Notes under the pieces: generated by a model
What the model was told of the DNA's origin: nothing
The model's input: the letters and a program-made list of their open reading frames with translations, nothing else
Database searches by the model: none
Position numbers and translations under genes: made by a program
Shown here: piece after piece, positions 31,219 through 43,462 of the stretch
Layout of the letters: the number at the start of each line of letters is the position of its first letter
Position numbering within the stretch: position 1 is the stretch's first letter
Assembly (NCBI GenBank): GCA_021234155.1
Contig: JAJEKV010000013.1
Location: 186,001 to 250,000, forward strand
DNA: 64,000 nucleotides
Origin: Isoetes taiwanensis
Lineage: Eukaryota > Streptophyta > Lycopodiopsida > Isoetales > Isoetaceae
Direction of reading: 5' to 3'

Positions 31219-32928
31219 GCATCTATGGGTGTATGTGAGGCATGTGCTGTTGGAAAGCAACATCGTCGTCCTTTCAATGTGAAAGGCAAACGTGCAACAC
31301 AGCTTTTGGAGCTTGTGCATGCTGATATATGTGGCCCACTACCTTATGCTTTGAGTGGTGCGCGATATTTTATCTTATTTGTGGATGATTTTTCTCGTAG
31401 AGCTTTTGTGTATTTTATCTCTACGAAGTCCCAAGTCTTCACCAAATTTCAAGTGTTTAAAAATATGGTGGAGACTCGGACTGGCAAAGTGATCCAGAGA
31501 TTACGTACTGACAATGGTGGAGAATTTACTTCTGCTCAATTTAAGTGTTTTTGTGAAGAGCATAGTATAGTTCTTGAGCATACCATTCCTTATTCTTCTC
31601 AGCAAAATGGTGTTGCTGAGCGCAAGAATCATACGATAATCAATGCTGTTCGATGTATGCTTATTCATGCTGGTTTGGATAAGTCATTTTGGGCAGAAGC
31701 TGTGGCTACTGCTGTTTATGTACAAAATCGAACGGTAAACTCTTCTCTAAAAGGCGTAACTCCTTTGCAATTATGGTCAGGAGTAAAACCAAATGTTCAA
31801 AATTTGCGAGTTTTTGGTTGTTTAGCCTATGTTCATATTCCAAAAGAGAAGAGAAAGAAGCTTGACCCAGTTGGCCTCAAAGCCATCTTCGTAGGCTATG
31901 CTGTCGAGGCACAGGGATACCGATTTAATGATATTGCTATGCGAAGAGTCATTACTAGTCGTGATGCAGTTTTTGATGAGTCTACTATGGCTGATATGGT
32001 TACTTCTCGTCATGACCCTAACGTTATTCTTCGTGATTTTCAGCTACTTGATAGTGAATTAAATCCTAATGTGGATGCTGTAAATCCTAATGTGGATAAT
32101 GGGTCTTTACATCCTCATGTTGACAATGGGCTTGTGAATCCTGAAGTGGAAGATGATTTTGTACATGAGTTTGATTTATATGATGGTGCTGATGAGGATC
32201 ATGATGGTCTACTTGATGTAGAAGTTGGGGTTCCTGATGATGAGACTCCAATACGACGGCAATGGAAGCCTACCAAACGGATCTTGGAATATCATGCTGC
32301 TTTAGCTACTAGTGCAGATCCAGTTACTGTAAAAGAGGCTATGTCTTCGCCACAAGCTGAGAATTGGCGCATGGCCATGGAAGCAGAGTTTGAATCTCTT
32401 ATCAACAAAGGTACTTGGGAGCTTGTTGAAATTTCTGAAGGACGAAAGCCAATTAAATGTAAATGGATCTTTCGCTCCAAGTACAAAGTAGATGGCTCGT
32501 TTGATAAGTTCAAAGCAGGATTAGTTGCGAAAGGATACTCGCAAGTGGCTGGAATCGATTATGAGGAAACTTTCTCACATGTTGTTCGTCTCACTAGTTT
32601 GAGAGTATTGCTAGCATTTACTACTCAATATGGTTTGTTTGTACATCAAATGGATGTCAAAACTGCGTTTCTCAATGGAGATCTTAGTGAAGAAATCTAC
32701 ATGAGTCAACCAGAAGGTTTTGAAGTACGTGGCAATGAAACATTGGTTTGCCGCTTGCGAAAGGCTTTATATGGTCTACGACAAGCCTCTAGAGCCTGGT
32801 ATGTGAAAATGAACTCTTATCTTATTTCTGACAGATTTCTACCAAGTTCTGCAGATTCCAATCACAAGGCCCCCAAAAATAAGATACTATCAGTTTTCCA
32901 TGATAGTTTTTACACAAAACGAGTATAA
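31207..32928 (+). other. chimeric open frame: Helitron Rep tail fused to Copia integrase
   Basis: A 573-codon frame starts with the last Helitron codons (MTTN) and continues without a break into Copia-A integrase and RT, then 22 codons of CACTA sequence. It is a product of rearrangement and insertion and not a designed protein. It is listed so that the apparent long gene is not misread. Confidence 0.75.
31219..32862 (+). pseudogene. Copia-A pol: integrase and first half of reverse transcriptase
   Basis: The frame opens within the integrase zinc finger (VCEACAVGKQHRRPF). It continues through the catalytic core (LVHADICGPL, RLRTDNGGEF, PYSSQQNGVAERKN), a variable linker with VNPNVDN-type repeats, and the RT start (KWIFRSKYKVDGSFDKFKAG, FSHVVRLTSLRVLLAF, QMDVKTAFLNGDL, LYGLRQASRAWY). 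The ORF is intact to 32862, where a CACTA-like element splits it. Removing that element and one AAT target copy restores the frame to 38734. gag, protease and the first part of integrase are missing here and are found on the minus strand at 46.0-46.4 and 63.5-63.7 kb. Confidence 0.9.
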
Positions 32929-33963
32929 TAAAACAATATTACTTTGTGGGTTAATATGTTGAATAACCATGAACAGTTACACAACATGGTCCTCTCTTAT
33001 GATATTTTATTCTAGTTTGTTATGATAGTTTACCATCATGGTTTTTTTCAAGGTAGTTTTGGTTTAACGCCATAGTTTTTATAGTGCTTTAATCCTATGT
33101 TTTAAGTATGTGGTCCACTTACAATAAAGGATAAAAACCGTTAGTGATTCTATTTATGCAACTTCAAGCGGTTGTCTAATAAAGTTATCCATATCTTTTC
33201 ATACAAACCAATGTTGTTCCATAAAATAAAAGCCAATGTTGTTCCATAAAATAAAAGGTCTCAATCTTTTATCAAAGAAGTATAGGTAACTGCTAATGGT
33301 TTTTCCATCAAGATACTAAAGGCTTGTATCACGAGCCTACTTGGTATTAATGAGAAAACCATGGTGTTCTAGAGAATGCAATTAATGTTGGTTTATTAAA
33401 CATAATACGAGATACTGAACCTAAAAACCATTTCCATTTAGAAGACGCAATTGATGGTATCTCCATGAAATTCTTAATGGTTTTATTCTGTAACTGGAAC
33501 CTGGTTCTAAACAAATTCAAGAAATGTTTATTGAGCATCCCATTCTTGATTTCAAGCAAAAAAGATTTGATAATTGGTATGCAAAACCATCGAGCAAATC
33601 GATGCCATAAATATATATATTTATCAAACAGCAAAGAGGCAGGGATTTGAACCCTATTATATCCATGTGATTTCTCAACTTTCTTAAGAGATCATTTCTG
33701 GACAGATTAAACAGCAAAATTTGATTTTTTTTTCTTTTTTTTTTTGAGAATCAGAAAGACGTGCAAAGGATATATTGTCAGATTTCTTCATCCATCTCTT
33801 ATAGAACCAGAATCGTTTTGGCCAGTTCTCTGTTCTAGAAAAAAAACAGGCCAGTTTAAATGAATCAGTAGTAAAGCTGAGTCCAAGGTCCTTACCTGGA
33901 TAAAAAGGCTGCCTCTTCATCATTTTTGAGATGTATATTTACAGGGTGTTAAAGCGAAGGACT

Positions 33964-35753
33964 TCAAGCATTACCAAACTCTAACCTCCTCCGCGCCCTG
34001 GTATTCATAACAGGACCAGAAAATTTGCTAATACCTTCTATAGTCTTGCTCCTCTTCGGAGCCATAGGAGCTACAAGCAGAGGAGGGATAAAACTTCTAG
34101 AAGGAGTTTTAGGAGAGTGAGAACTCTCCAATTCACTACCAGCAGTCCCACCAGCTAATCTTTCAGGACTCTCAAACCCTAATTTGGATAGGGCTTCCAA
34201 TTCAACACCCTGCTTTGCTACAAACAGAGACCTGGCAGATAGAATAGTTTTCTGACCTGTTGACAACCCAGGCTTTCCCATAAGTGGAGTAGATGGCTTC
34301 GTCATGTCAAAAGGAGAAGCTCTTTTTTCTTCACTGCAAAGCCTAGCTGATTTTCTTACCGAATTACAGATCTTCTGAGCATCCTGTAATGGAGTGCCTA
34401 TGATGCCAAGCTTATTATTAGCATCAATCTTTTTCCGCACAGTGCTTGGTCCCGGAGAAGACATAGGAAACTTAGACATTAGCAGGCCTAAGTTTTGTTT
34501 CGCCCTTTATCGGGGTCTTGCACTCGATCACCCTTTTAGCAGCCTCTGAAACAAGAGCAACAAGAAACTCAGATGCAAACAAACTGTAGCAGGTTTTTGG
34601 ATCCACGTAAATCATGAAAAGCAGTACAATAAGATAATCTCGGATTCCAAAATATAGAGGTATGGGAAATTGTGGTAACTGTTAAACGTCACTCAGATGC
34701 ATACGAGCACGTCAAGACCTACAAAAGTAAGACATAGACCAATGGGACAAAAAGGAAACAAACCTGGCATGCTCAGCTCCTGATAATTTTTTCGAAAACT
34801 TGACAGTACTTGTGCCCCAGGATAGCAAAAAGCTTGACAATTAAAGCTGCTCCAGATATGTGCAGCGGGCCCCCATACAACGCCTTCCTTTTCCATTCTT
34901 GTGTGAAGCAAAAGAACGAGCCAAAACATTCTAAAATGTCGCATTAGTATTGCCATTTATCTCCATAGAAAAAATAATAAAAAGTTGTAGCATATATCCT
35001 TACAAAATGGGTAAGATGTCACTTCAATCCCTAACCTGATTCAGTGAATATTGCATGTCGTCTCAACACCGTGAACCAACCACTGCAACAAAAATATTCT
35101 TTCATAAATTGAGACTAGAGAATACATTATCATAAAATTAATAATGCTAACGGAAAGATTTTACAGAGATCAATCAAAGAAGGATCAAACAATGAGACAT
35201 TGAGGCATCCATCATCAGACTAATGAATCTAGTTTTACACAAACAGTACAATAGCAAATGGGCCGTAAAACAAGTATATACCTGAATCAGAAAATAAAAA
35301 TCAGATTAAAAAATGTAAGCCCTTATTCCCCTTAACAAAATAGTTCCCTTAACAAAAACCTAAACCCACAACGGAAGCGGCCAAAACAACTGATGCTAAA
35401 GTGCAATAAGTAGATAATGCATTCCTTATTGAGCTTACAGCTTTTATCAGTAAGCTATCCGACAGACCTAAGATCCTCAAACCCCCAAATGAAAATAGAC
35501 CGATTCATAGACAAACTCAGAAAGATAGAAGCATACCGGATCAAGGAAGAATAAAGCGCCTCAATGGCGAAGATGCAGAGATTGAAGGCAAAAAAATTGA
35601 TAAGGTCGGTCGATCTAGGCAAAAAACGAATTGGAGAAGAAAGAAGGAGAGAATATTTGGCAAACCTGTCATGAGCGCATTGCCCGCAAATGTAGATGCT
35701 ATCTCGCAAATGCCGCCGCTCCTCAAGAATTTAGGGCTTGATTTATGTCCCAT
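33964..35753 (-). pseudogene. captured multi-exon host-gene fragment inside the CACTA-like element
   Basis: Reading right to left: a start-like exon at 35753-35663 (MGHKSSPKFLRSGGICEIA, then donor ACAG|GTTTG); an exon-like piece at about 34895-34765 (MEKEGVVWGPAAHIWSSF, ending CCAG|GTTTG); and an exon after TGTTTCAG at about 34547 (AAKRVIECKTPIKGETKLRP). After a one-base slip this reaches the 171-codon frame 34479-33964, which is Ser/Pro-rich with GIIGTPLQDAQKICNS and ends RARRRLEFGNA. The composition suggests a nuclear, phosphorylated plant protein; I cannot name it. Splice-like boundaries in order and one strand support capture of genomic, unspliced DNA. Confidence 0.5.
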
Positions 35754-36910
35754 ATTTCGCTATTGCTAACATTGATCACTAATGGTTTTTCTCCTTTTTA
35801 TTTTATCGCTCCGAGAAAAATACACCTAAATACAAACCATGCATACTTAGGCTATGCATACTTAGGCTATTCCCATGAGATAATCAATTTTCATGTTGTT
35901 AAACCCAGGTTATATTGATCTAATAGATGTCCACCATTGGATCGTGGTTATAATAAAGAACCTCTCGAATATCCCTTTTAATAGAATATTCTAGTGATTA
36001 TCAGCAATAACGAATATTCCTCTATCTAGCAGTCCGACATAGGGGCAGAAGATAGAAAAAACTTGGCAGCATTTGGGTGCTGCTATACTCTGCAATCCAG
36101 CGAAAAAAATTTGGGGCTTCTCCTGCAGAAGAACCCAAGCACCCAGATCCCAGACCGTTTGGCATTCCTACATCGATTTTCATTTCCAGACCCATTGTCT
36201 CGTCTGCTGGAGCAGATCTAAGCATTACGAGTAGATAAAGCAGAGAAAACAATACATAAATGCTTCGTCGGCAATTCAAGAAAGATAGGCATCTTGTGGG
36301 AGCAAAAAAACAGTGTGCATGTCGGATTGGGGAGATTTAACTGCAGGTCTGTGGAGATCCAACTCCAAAATCTAATTTTCTAAAGGATTTCGTGAAAGCC
36401 CATTCGCTTTGCACTCTACATGCTTTTTGGGGAATGTGCCAATGAATCCTGCTTCTGTGCAAATCCATTATACTGATCTTGTCCAAAAGCTCTAATAAAT
36501 GTAACTTATAACTATAGAGAAACCTGCTCGAACCTAGTTTTAAAGGAGGTCAACACGCTAGGGAAAGTTGTCTACATTTATACATACCTTGCTAGGGAAA
36601 GTATATTCATTATAGTATAGAACTACTTATCATCTAAAGATACAATTACATGAAGACTTTGAAATAGGTATAACATTTAACAACAAAGATTTCATGGCAA
36701 TGGGTATTTATGAGTGCAAGAAAACCGTGATATTGGCACAAAGCGTCATTTCAATGCTAATAGAGAGTAAAAGTTTTGGTCTATGTTTTGTGAACTCTAA
36801 ATTTCAAGTCAATGCTTTATGGGATGGAATGTGGTGGTGCTATATAGGTGCATGTGACATAGCATCCATAGATGCTAACATTTTTGACCAATTGATCTTA
36901 GATATGATAA

Positions 36911-37032
36911 GGGTTCTATGAGTCACGACGTTTGGCCTAATTTGAGGTGAATAAGCTAGTAACCAGTGCAAGGGTTCTATGAGTCACGGCGTTTGGCCTA
37001 ATTTGAGGTGAATAAGCTAGTAACCAGTGCAA
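36911..37032. repeat. tandem duplication, 61-bp unit, two copies
   Basis: GGGTTCTATGAGTCACG.CG through AGCTAGTAACCAGTGCAA occurs at 36911 and 36972 with one mismatch. The near identity indicates a recent local duplication inside the CACTA-like element. Confidence 0.9.
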
Positions 37033-38060
37033 TTTTCTATTTGCAAAGCCCCAAAAGCTTTCCATTGGCTTATGGAGATTTTCAACATATGATCTAGGCC
37101 ATAGAATCGACGGATCCACAACTGTGGTAGTCCAGGGTGCGCAATGTATGTTTGAGATGATATAACATATTAAGTAAGTATTGTCTTGATTAAATCTTGT
37201 CTCGTATAATAAATGGTCCCTTCTTGACTACACTTCTCCCAAGTTACTTTGGCTACCAACTTCCGATTCCACACCAAATGTAAAAGATTATTGCCCATAT
37301 AAGAAATCAACCAAAGCTACAGCATATCACACAATTGCTAAAGCTCATAAATGTCCACGTTCCTTCCTAGTTACTTGTTTGTATAATATAGATCCTTGAT
37401 ATGTAGATTGCAAAAATGTTGTACACTTGTGATAACAATTGCCGTAAATTTTGATGTTATGATGGCTTCAATGGATTTGATTGATGATGTAACATTTGCA
37501 ACGTATTTGATGGTATTTCCACTTCTATGATGGCAAGACCCATGTTATATAATAATATTATAGAAATTTATCCAACAATTCTAACTTCTGCATTAACTTC
37601 TTTCTAATTTTTCTTGAGTTTTCAAATGACTAAATATTCTATTTTAAGGCTGACAAAGCAAGGGTGTCGGAGCAAAAATTGTTCCACCAAGAGCTTTAAA
37701 AAACATCAATAGAAAGGATATATTTTGTTCATAAACAATTTAACATTATTTTCTTAACATTTTGTCCCTCAGCATTTAGGTGCAGGATTTAATCTCAACC
37801 ATACATATCTCTGGTAGCAGCCCTAGGGCTAATCTATTATGGCATTAACAGGCTATCAATGGGATGTTATGCTCATAACATTCCTAAACGTTGCCACGTC
37901 CTGCTTCCGACCCTCTTTGCTTCTACGGTAAGGACATAGCCAAGGCTCCCGACTATTGTCACGCCAAGGTTTCTGGTCGTTTTTGGCGCTATAGCCTATC
38001 TACGACAGTATATGTAGAACTCTAGATGATGGCAACAGAAGGGATTCATCTGCTGGCATA
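37033..38060. other. CACTA interior, no gene recognised
   Basis: AT-rich, followed by a GC-richer patch from 37.8 to 38.3 kb with palindromic words (GTTATGCTCATAAC near 37867). I found no coding support. Confidence 0.35.
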
Positions 38061-38733
38061 AATGCTTCGACCCAGGATGCTAAGGCTGATAACATCCTCT
38101 ATCTCGGTCTTATGGCCCAGGCAGAATGATGAATTGCTGTACGACCTCGCCGTTTACAGTATTGCCCTACGACCTCGCCATTTCTTGGCCACATGGCCAC
38201 CTAAGCCATTTCTCCCGGGCCTTTTACACGGTCCTTGGCACAAAAAGAGAAAGTTGTCACCACTCTTATGGCTTGACATAATTTTTGGACTGTATTTCCA
38301 TCCCCTTATACAAGCATACCTTATTACAATGGGCTAATATTTTGCTTGTTCATTCCACCAAAACCAAATGATAAATCAATTGTTTTAACGATCATCGTGC
38401 CAACTAGTTCTATGTTAGATGTACTAGTTAATGTAGGGCATAATAAAATTAGTCTTGAAACCTTGTCACAATTCAGAATAGTCTTAACACATCATTACTA
38501 GTTTTAACGAACCACTAGTATGGACAAAACTATTTGATAAACCACAACTAGCTTTAAAAAACCACTATGGCATCTATAACTAACATTAATAACCATTATT
38601 AGTTTGGGAAAACCACTATCGCATGTGGTTTTCTTCTATCAAATAATTTCATGCATAAAAAACTATAGAGATCATGGTTTTTGAATGATCTGATACTAGT
38701 TAAGTATAGTAGTTCATTTTTGGGCTCCTTGTG

Positions 38734-39783
38734 AATGTGTATCTTAAGAGAAATCAAGAACACTTTGTAGTGATTACGCTTTATGTGGATGATACTATCT
38801 TGGTATCTAATAGCCTCGAATACTTGCAAGCAGTCAAGAGGAGACTATCTTCTGCATTTGAGATGATCGACATGGGGGAAATACACTCATGTTTAGGTAT
38901 TCAGGTCAAACGAGATAAAGACAAAGGTTTGCTTCAACTCTCACAGTCTAAGTACATTGAGACGCTTCTTGAGAAATTTGGGTTACTTTCTGCTAAAGAG
39001 CAACCTATTCCATTGCCGGTTGGTTCCACAAAAACAAGAATGTCGAAGAGACAGTGTCCAGTAACTTATGAGGATCGGCTAGAAATGCAGAAGTGTCCTT
39101 ATGCAAGTCTTGTAGGAGCTCTTATGTATCTTGCAAATGCAACTAGACCAGATATTAGTTATGCTGCCAATACTCTTGGTCAATTCATGACTAATCCTGG
39201 CAAAGAACATTGGCATAATGCTAAGCGTGTTTTGAGATATCTTAAGAGCACTATTCATTATGGTATCACATACAGTAAGCAGACAGGTTTGAATGCTTTC
39301 AGGTTGCTTGGATACACAGATGCAGATTGGGGTGGTTGTCCAGACACATATAGATCAACAAGTGGTTGCTGTTTCTTTTTAGGAAAATCTCTGATGTCTT
39401 GGATGAGTAAGAAGCAACGATGTGTTTCACTTTCTACTGCTGAAGCAGAATATGTTGCTATATCTTTGGGGAGCCGCGAACTTGTTTGGTTGCAACGCTT
39501 GTTAGAATGCTTAAGATAAGTTCAAGATGGACCGAGTATACTTATGTGTGATAATCAAAGTGCTATAGCTTTACCAAAAGACGAAGTTCTGCATTCCAAA
39601 TCCAAGCACATCGAGTTACATTATCATTATGTTAAGCTTGAAGTTGCAAAGCGCGTACTTAAGTTGGAATATTGTCCAACTACAGCTATGGTTGCAGACA
39701 TTTTCACTAAGCCTCTAGGTGAAAAGAGACATCAAGACAATGTTAAAGCTCTTGGTGTCCTTGAGAATAAGCATACATATTAG
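38734..39783 (+). pseudogene. Copia-A pol: second half of RT and RNase H
   Basis: It continues from 32862 after the CACTA insertion. It contains the RT catalytic YVDD box (38782-38793), the conserved GALMYLANATRPDI segment and RNase H landmarks: YTDADWGG, STSGCCFFLG, SLSTAEAEYVA, then CDNQSAIAL and HIELHYHYVK, ending with the typical DIFTKPL tail. One in-frame TAA at 39517-39519 splits RNase H. Apart from that and the insertion, decay is slight. Confidence 0.9.
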
Positions 39784-39959
39784 AAGATTGTAGCGCTCGG
39801 GTTTTTTTCTTTGTGACCACCAAAGGTTTTTTTCATCCGAGTGCGAGACCAAATTTGCAGGTGGGGAGATTATCTATGAGTTGCAATATTTGGTCTTCTT
39901 TCTTAGACACAATATTTTTCTATATCTTATTTGGTGAAAGACTAAAGTCGCAGGTGGGG

Positions 39960-40158
39960 TGTTAGCGAGGCTGCCTATTCTTAGGCAGCGTGCCTTTATA
40001 AAAAGGCAACGTAGCTACTATTAGCTTTCACCTTTTTCCATAAAAATACCTTTTATGGTATCTATATATTGTAACATGATTCATTCAATACATGTGTCTT
40101 CTTTTGTGGTGCATATCTCTCTCACTTGTGTTTTCTTAGTAAACTAGCAAGTTCAACA
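39960..40158 (+). mobile_element. Copia-A 3' LTR (199 bp)
   Basis: It begins TGTTAGCGAGG, just after a purine tract AGGTGGGG, and ends AAGTTCAACA: TG...CA with the right position after RNase H. It contains a TATA-like region (TATCTATATATTG) and AATACATGTGTC near its end. It is short for a Copia LTR. No second copy lies in the window because the other end of this element is cut near 63.66 kb. Confidence 0.75.
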
Positions 40159-41109
40159 GTTTTAGGAGCAAATCCAGAGCTTTTTCCTTCGACCATATCC
40201 AACCACAATTGCGGACCATTTACTAGAATTTGGGGGATTTACATGGCCATTTAAGTCTTGCTTCCTTTGTCAAAAGGATAGGAATTCAAACACAAAACCT
40301 TTGGAGCATGGTTGCAGTAAGAGAGCATCGGAAACATTTGAATCAGGAGCGCTCATTTGATCTCTGCTGCTAGTACTAACACCATGATATGCTCCAGCAA
40401 TCAAGATTTTACCAAGAGTCTATTATTTGGATGAGCGTCATAGGAAATATGATAGTATAGGCCAATTCTTCCCTTGCTTGTTTTCCCAAATCTGAGAATT
40501 TTGGAATTCCTCCATGAACCTACTGTGGTCAAGCCTAAGTCGTGACCTGCTCCAACAATAAAAAACACCCCTTAGGTGGGTAAGTACCAAACAGATGCAA
40601 GTGGCATGAGCCAATGCTGCATGAAGTTGCAAGTGGCATGAGCCAATGCTGCATTAAGTTTTCCCATCTCTACGGGAACTTTAACATGAACTTGTTGTGC
40701 AAGCTTGGCTTCAGATTTGCCCCCCAGAATTTAACCTAGAATAGAATCAAGAAGCTATAGAAGCATGTATCTACCGTGCCCATATCTTGCTTGGGGACCT
40801 TCAAGAGCTCCAAGAGTAGGCTCTCTTACTACGTTGAGAATAGTTGAGAATACAGGAGATGGAAAAGAAGTGATAGAATTGATTAGATTAATAACAAGAC
40901 AAGAGGTCCCTAAATACAAACTTAAGAGCCATCTGCTTCTTAATGCAAAGAGTTGTTCAATGGATATGGTAAATACAAACTTAAGAGCCGTCTGCTTCTT
41001 AATGCAAAGAGTTGTTCAATGGATATGGTAGCTGGAATGCCATCTAAGCTCATAACTCCAACAATTTTTTGCATGAGCTAAATAATATGAAGTCAAACTG
41101 ACTTTTTGA
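40159..41109. other. no gene; two short tandem duplications
   Basis: A 31-32-bp tandem pair (GCAAGTGGCATGAGCCAATG) lies near 40600-40662. A 59-bp pair (TAAATACAAACTTAAGAGCC) lies at 40911 and 40970. I recognise no protein. Confidence 0.6.
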
Positions 41110-41700
41110 TGTTGGTGATTCGTCATCGGACATCCTTTGCCTACAGGAGACGAGATCAAACAAGCTAACCATCTTCGAGACAACTAAGTACAAATGTCTG
41201 CTCAATAGCAACGTGTGCAAAAAAGCCACACTCTACGATGACAATAGGCTCGAACTCCTTTGTCACCAACAAGTCACGAGCCCTCAGTCACAACCATCCT
41301 CGCCACGTTTCAAGACTGCACCACGGGGACCGTCGTCCAGATGGCCAACATACACAAGCACCACATTGGAAACATGCGGCAAATCCTCAATAACATCAAA
41401 GCAATTGCCAGCAGTGCAACCCACAGTCGGCGCCAACAATGCAATGAGCCATCAGTACCACCCTTATGGGAGATTTCAACATAGACGCCTTGCGACAAAA
41501 ATAGCATCGTCACGGTCCTCCAAGGTGCCATGCCTAATCTCGCCCAACAAATCAACGCCCCCATGCACTCCATGTCGCTAGTTGACCACATCTAAATAGG
41601 CTTCAAGCCCGTGCTCTGCGACACCAGCTAGTGCTACTAGATCGACCACGGATAGGCATACATAGTGTTCACTTGATCACAAAATTACAATGCTTGCATC
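41110..41700 (+). pseudogene. LINE endonuclease (APE-type) fragment
   Basis: A segment near 41131-41160 encodes ILCLQETR, the catalytic-glutamate motif of APE-type LINE endonucleases. 41466-41486 encodes MGDFNID, the N/D motif. Spacing is about right for the family, though the two motifs lie in different frames. No RT follows. It is a separate family or a more decayed copy than LINE-A and LINE-B. Confidence 0.6.
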
Positions 41701-42735
41701 ATTTGTTTTATACATGATATATGTACGAGAGAAGCTCCAAAAGATCAATTTCAATCATGTAATTCTAAAGAGTATACGATAGTTGTATTTTACTTGTTCA
41801 TTTATTAATCTGGCTTCCACAATGTCCAACCATTTTTAATACAATTGCAAATGCTGAATGCGCTTTTATGTGGAAGGAGAGTCGAGCGTCATGATAAATT
41901 TCTTGTATACATTAGTATTGATGAAAAAAAGGAACAATGCAAGAATGTTAGTGAAAAAAAAAGACTAAGATGCCCAAGTAAAAAGACCCTAAGAAATTGT
42001 GAGGTGCACTGTAGACTAGGGGGATATTTTAATGAAGGCTTAAATACATTAGTAATAAAATATCCAAAGGGATGCTAGAAACCATTAAGGTTATTAAAGC
42101 ACCCTAAACAGGGCGAGCACTGATAAGGACCACCTTCAATAGCCTTAACGAACTCACCAGAAGGACGAATTCTTTAAGAAAATCGTTATCCAATGGGCTC
42201 TAAACTTTCCCGGCTTTATTCCATACTCCACATACCATATCTTCCTCTTCTTCCTTGAGATGCTTGTTGTCAAGCATGTGGTACGAGGAACTGAACCTTG
42301 GCTCTAATATTAAATTCTAATCATCTGAACCTATAAAAATTTCTTAGCCTGAACATTAAAACCCCGAAGGCATTCATGCCTAAGCTTACAGAGATCCAGA
42401 TCGTGGAGATCTGAGAGGCCAAGTGGTCGTGGAGGTCACTTATATTAATATTCGACTTTATTTGCAGGATTGCTTATGTCAAGGATCCACCTTTTTGGTG
42501 TATTGGTTATCACTAGAAGTGCTAGTGCTTAACAAGTTAGTATCAGAGCTAATGTTCAATTCTTCGTGGCAACATTGACGTGTCCACATGCTTGAGGGTT
42601 AGCATCTCGAGAAAAGGGACGAACATAAGCTTTCGTTCCATGACTAACATCTGCCAAAAGCTAGCGACACAACAAACAAGATGGAAATCTCAATCCTATG
42701 GACTGCCAAAAGTTAGTGACACAACAAACAAGATG
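41701..42735. other. no gene recognised
   Basis: AT-rich. Short frames only; no repeat boundary found. Confidence 0.35.
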
Positions 42736-43144
42736 GGAATTGATCCGTTCCATAGGATCGAGATTCTCATGAGGAGGAGCATGCATGTTTTGCATGCAGT
42801 TTTGGATCTCTGGTTTTGTTTTTCATAGCAGAAGTCTTCTTCAGCTTCTCAAATCGGCATTTCTTCTTCATCTTAGCAGTTTCCTCTCTCTTTCTCTTAA
42901 ACCATGCAGGCGAGGGGCTTCTTTCTGCAGGGATAGACATTTCTTGACGTTTTTTCATTCTTCTCTTTCCATCTTGGCCTGTTGTCTGGATTGAGGCAAT
43001 TCTATTTCGTCCTTTGCGATTCTTAAACGTTAAGCAGAGTTCTCTTCTTATCGGTGGTTTGGATGCATGATGCGAGTCCTCATGAGGATGGGAATCGATC
43101 CGCTCCATAGGATCGAGATTCTCGTGAGGAGGAGCATGCATGTA
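42736..43144. repeat. direct repeats of about 58 bp flanking a 293-bp segment
   Basis: GGGAAT.GATCCG.TCCATAGG through GAGGAGGAGCATGCATG occurs at 42736-42793 and 43087-43144. The second copy abuts the TRIM LTR at 43146. The unit could be a miniature element end or a segmental duplication. Confidence 0.75.
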
Positions 43145-43145
43145 T

Positions 43146-43462
43146 TGTAACGTTCCTAACCGACATGCCCTTAACCAACTGGGCAAAACCGTTTAGACGT
43201 TTATGAATAGTCGCTTCTACCCATTTATGCCGGTGTCTCGGGAACGCCCCACAGGCACATTCAAGGTTCGAATACTCGAGCGGCCTACCATGGGCCCGTT
43301 ACAGTCTCTCCCATTAGAACGATGCTCATCCACGAGCATCCAAGGCTATACCATGTCTATGTCATACCATGTCACAATGATTACCAAGTCTTTGCAAGTT
43401 ACCCATGCATATAGGCACCCATGGAGACTCGAACTCGAGACCTGATCTGATACCAACTGTGA
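43146..43462 (-). mobile_element. TRIM relic with a single LTR (minus orientation)
   Basis: 43146-43303 is a full LTR of the same family as 22164-22616 (TGTAACGTTCCTAACC ... GGGCCCGTTACA, read on plus). The internal region follows, up to the primer-binding site complement CTGATACCAAC (one mismatch to the standard site). The second LTR should start right after, but the sequence changes to unrelated GATGAGCC at about 43461. The element is therefore truncated at its 5' LTR. Confidence 0.85.

Larger units (their letters stand above)
32863..38733. mobile_element. CACTA-like DNA transposon, 5.87 kb, non-autonomous
   Basis: The termini are CACAAGGCCCCCAAAAAT and, inverted, CACAAGGAGCCCAAAAAT (16 of 18 match, with ACTAT shared further in). 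AAT at 32860-32862 is repeated at 38734-38736: the 3-bp target duplication typical of CACTA/EnSpm. Subterminal repeats are plentiful: ATGATAGTTTT and CATGGTTTT on the left, AACCACTA and ATCATGGTTTT on the right. No TNP2-type transposase is visible. Instead, the middle carries gene-like exons on the minus strand, so it looks like a gene-capturing CACTA. Confidence 0.9.

Noticed and set aside
41110-41700. Endonuclease fragment as part of LINE-A or LINE-B
   Set aside because: Its motifs and composition differ, and no RT of either family is adjacent.
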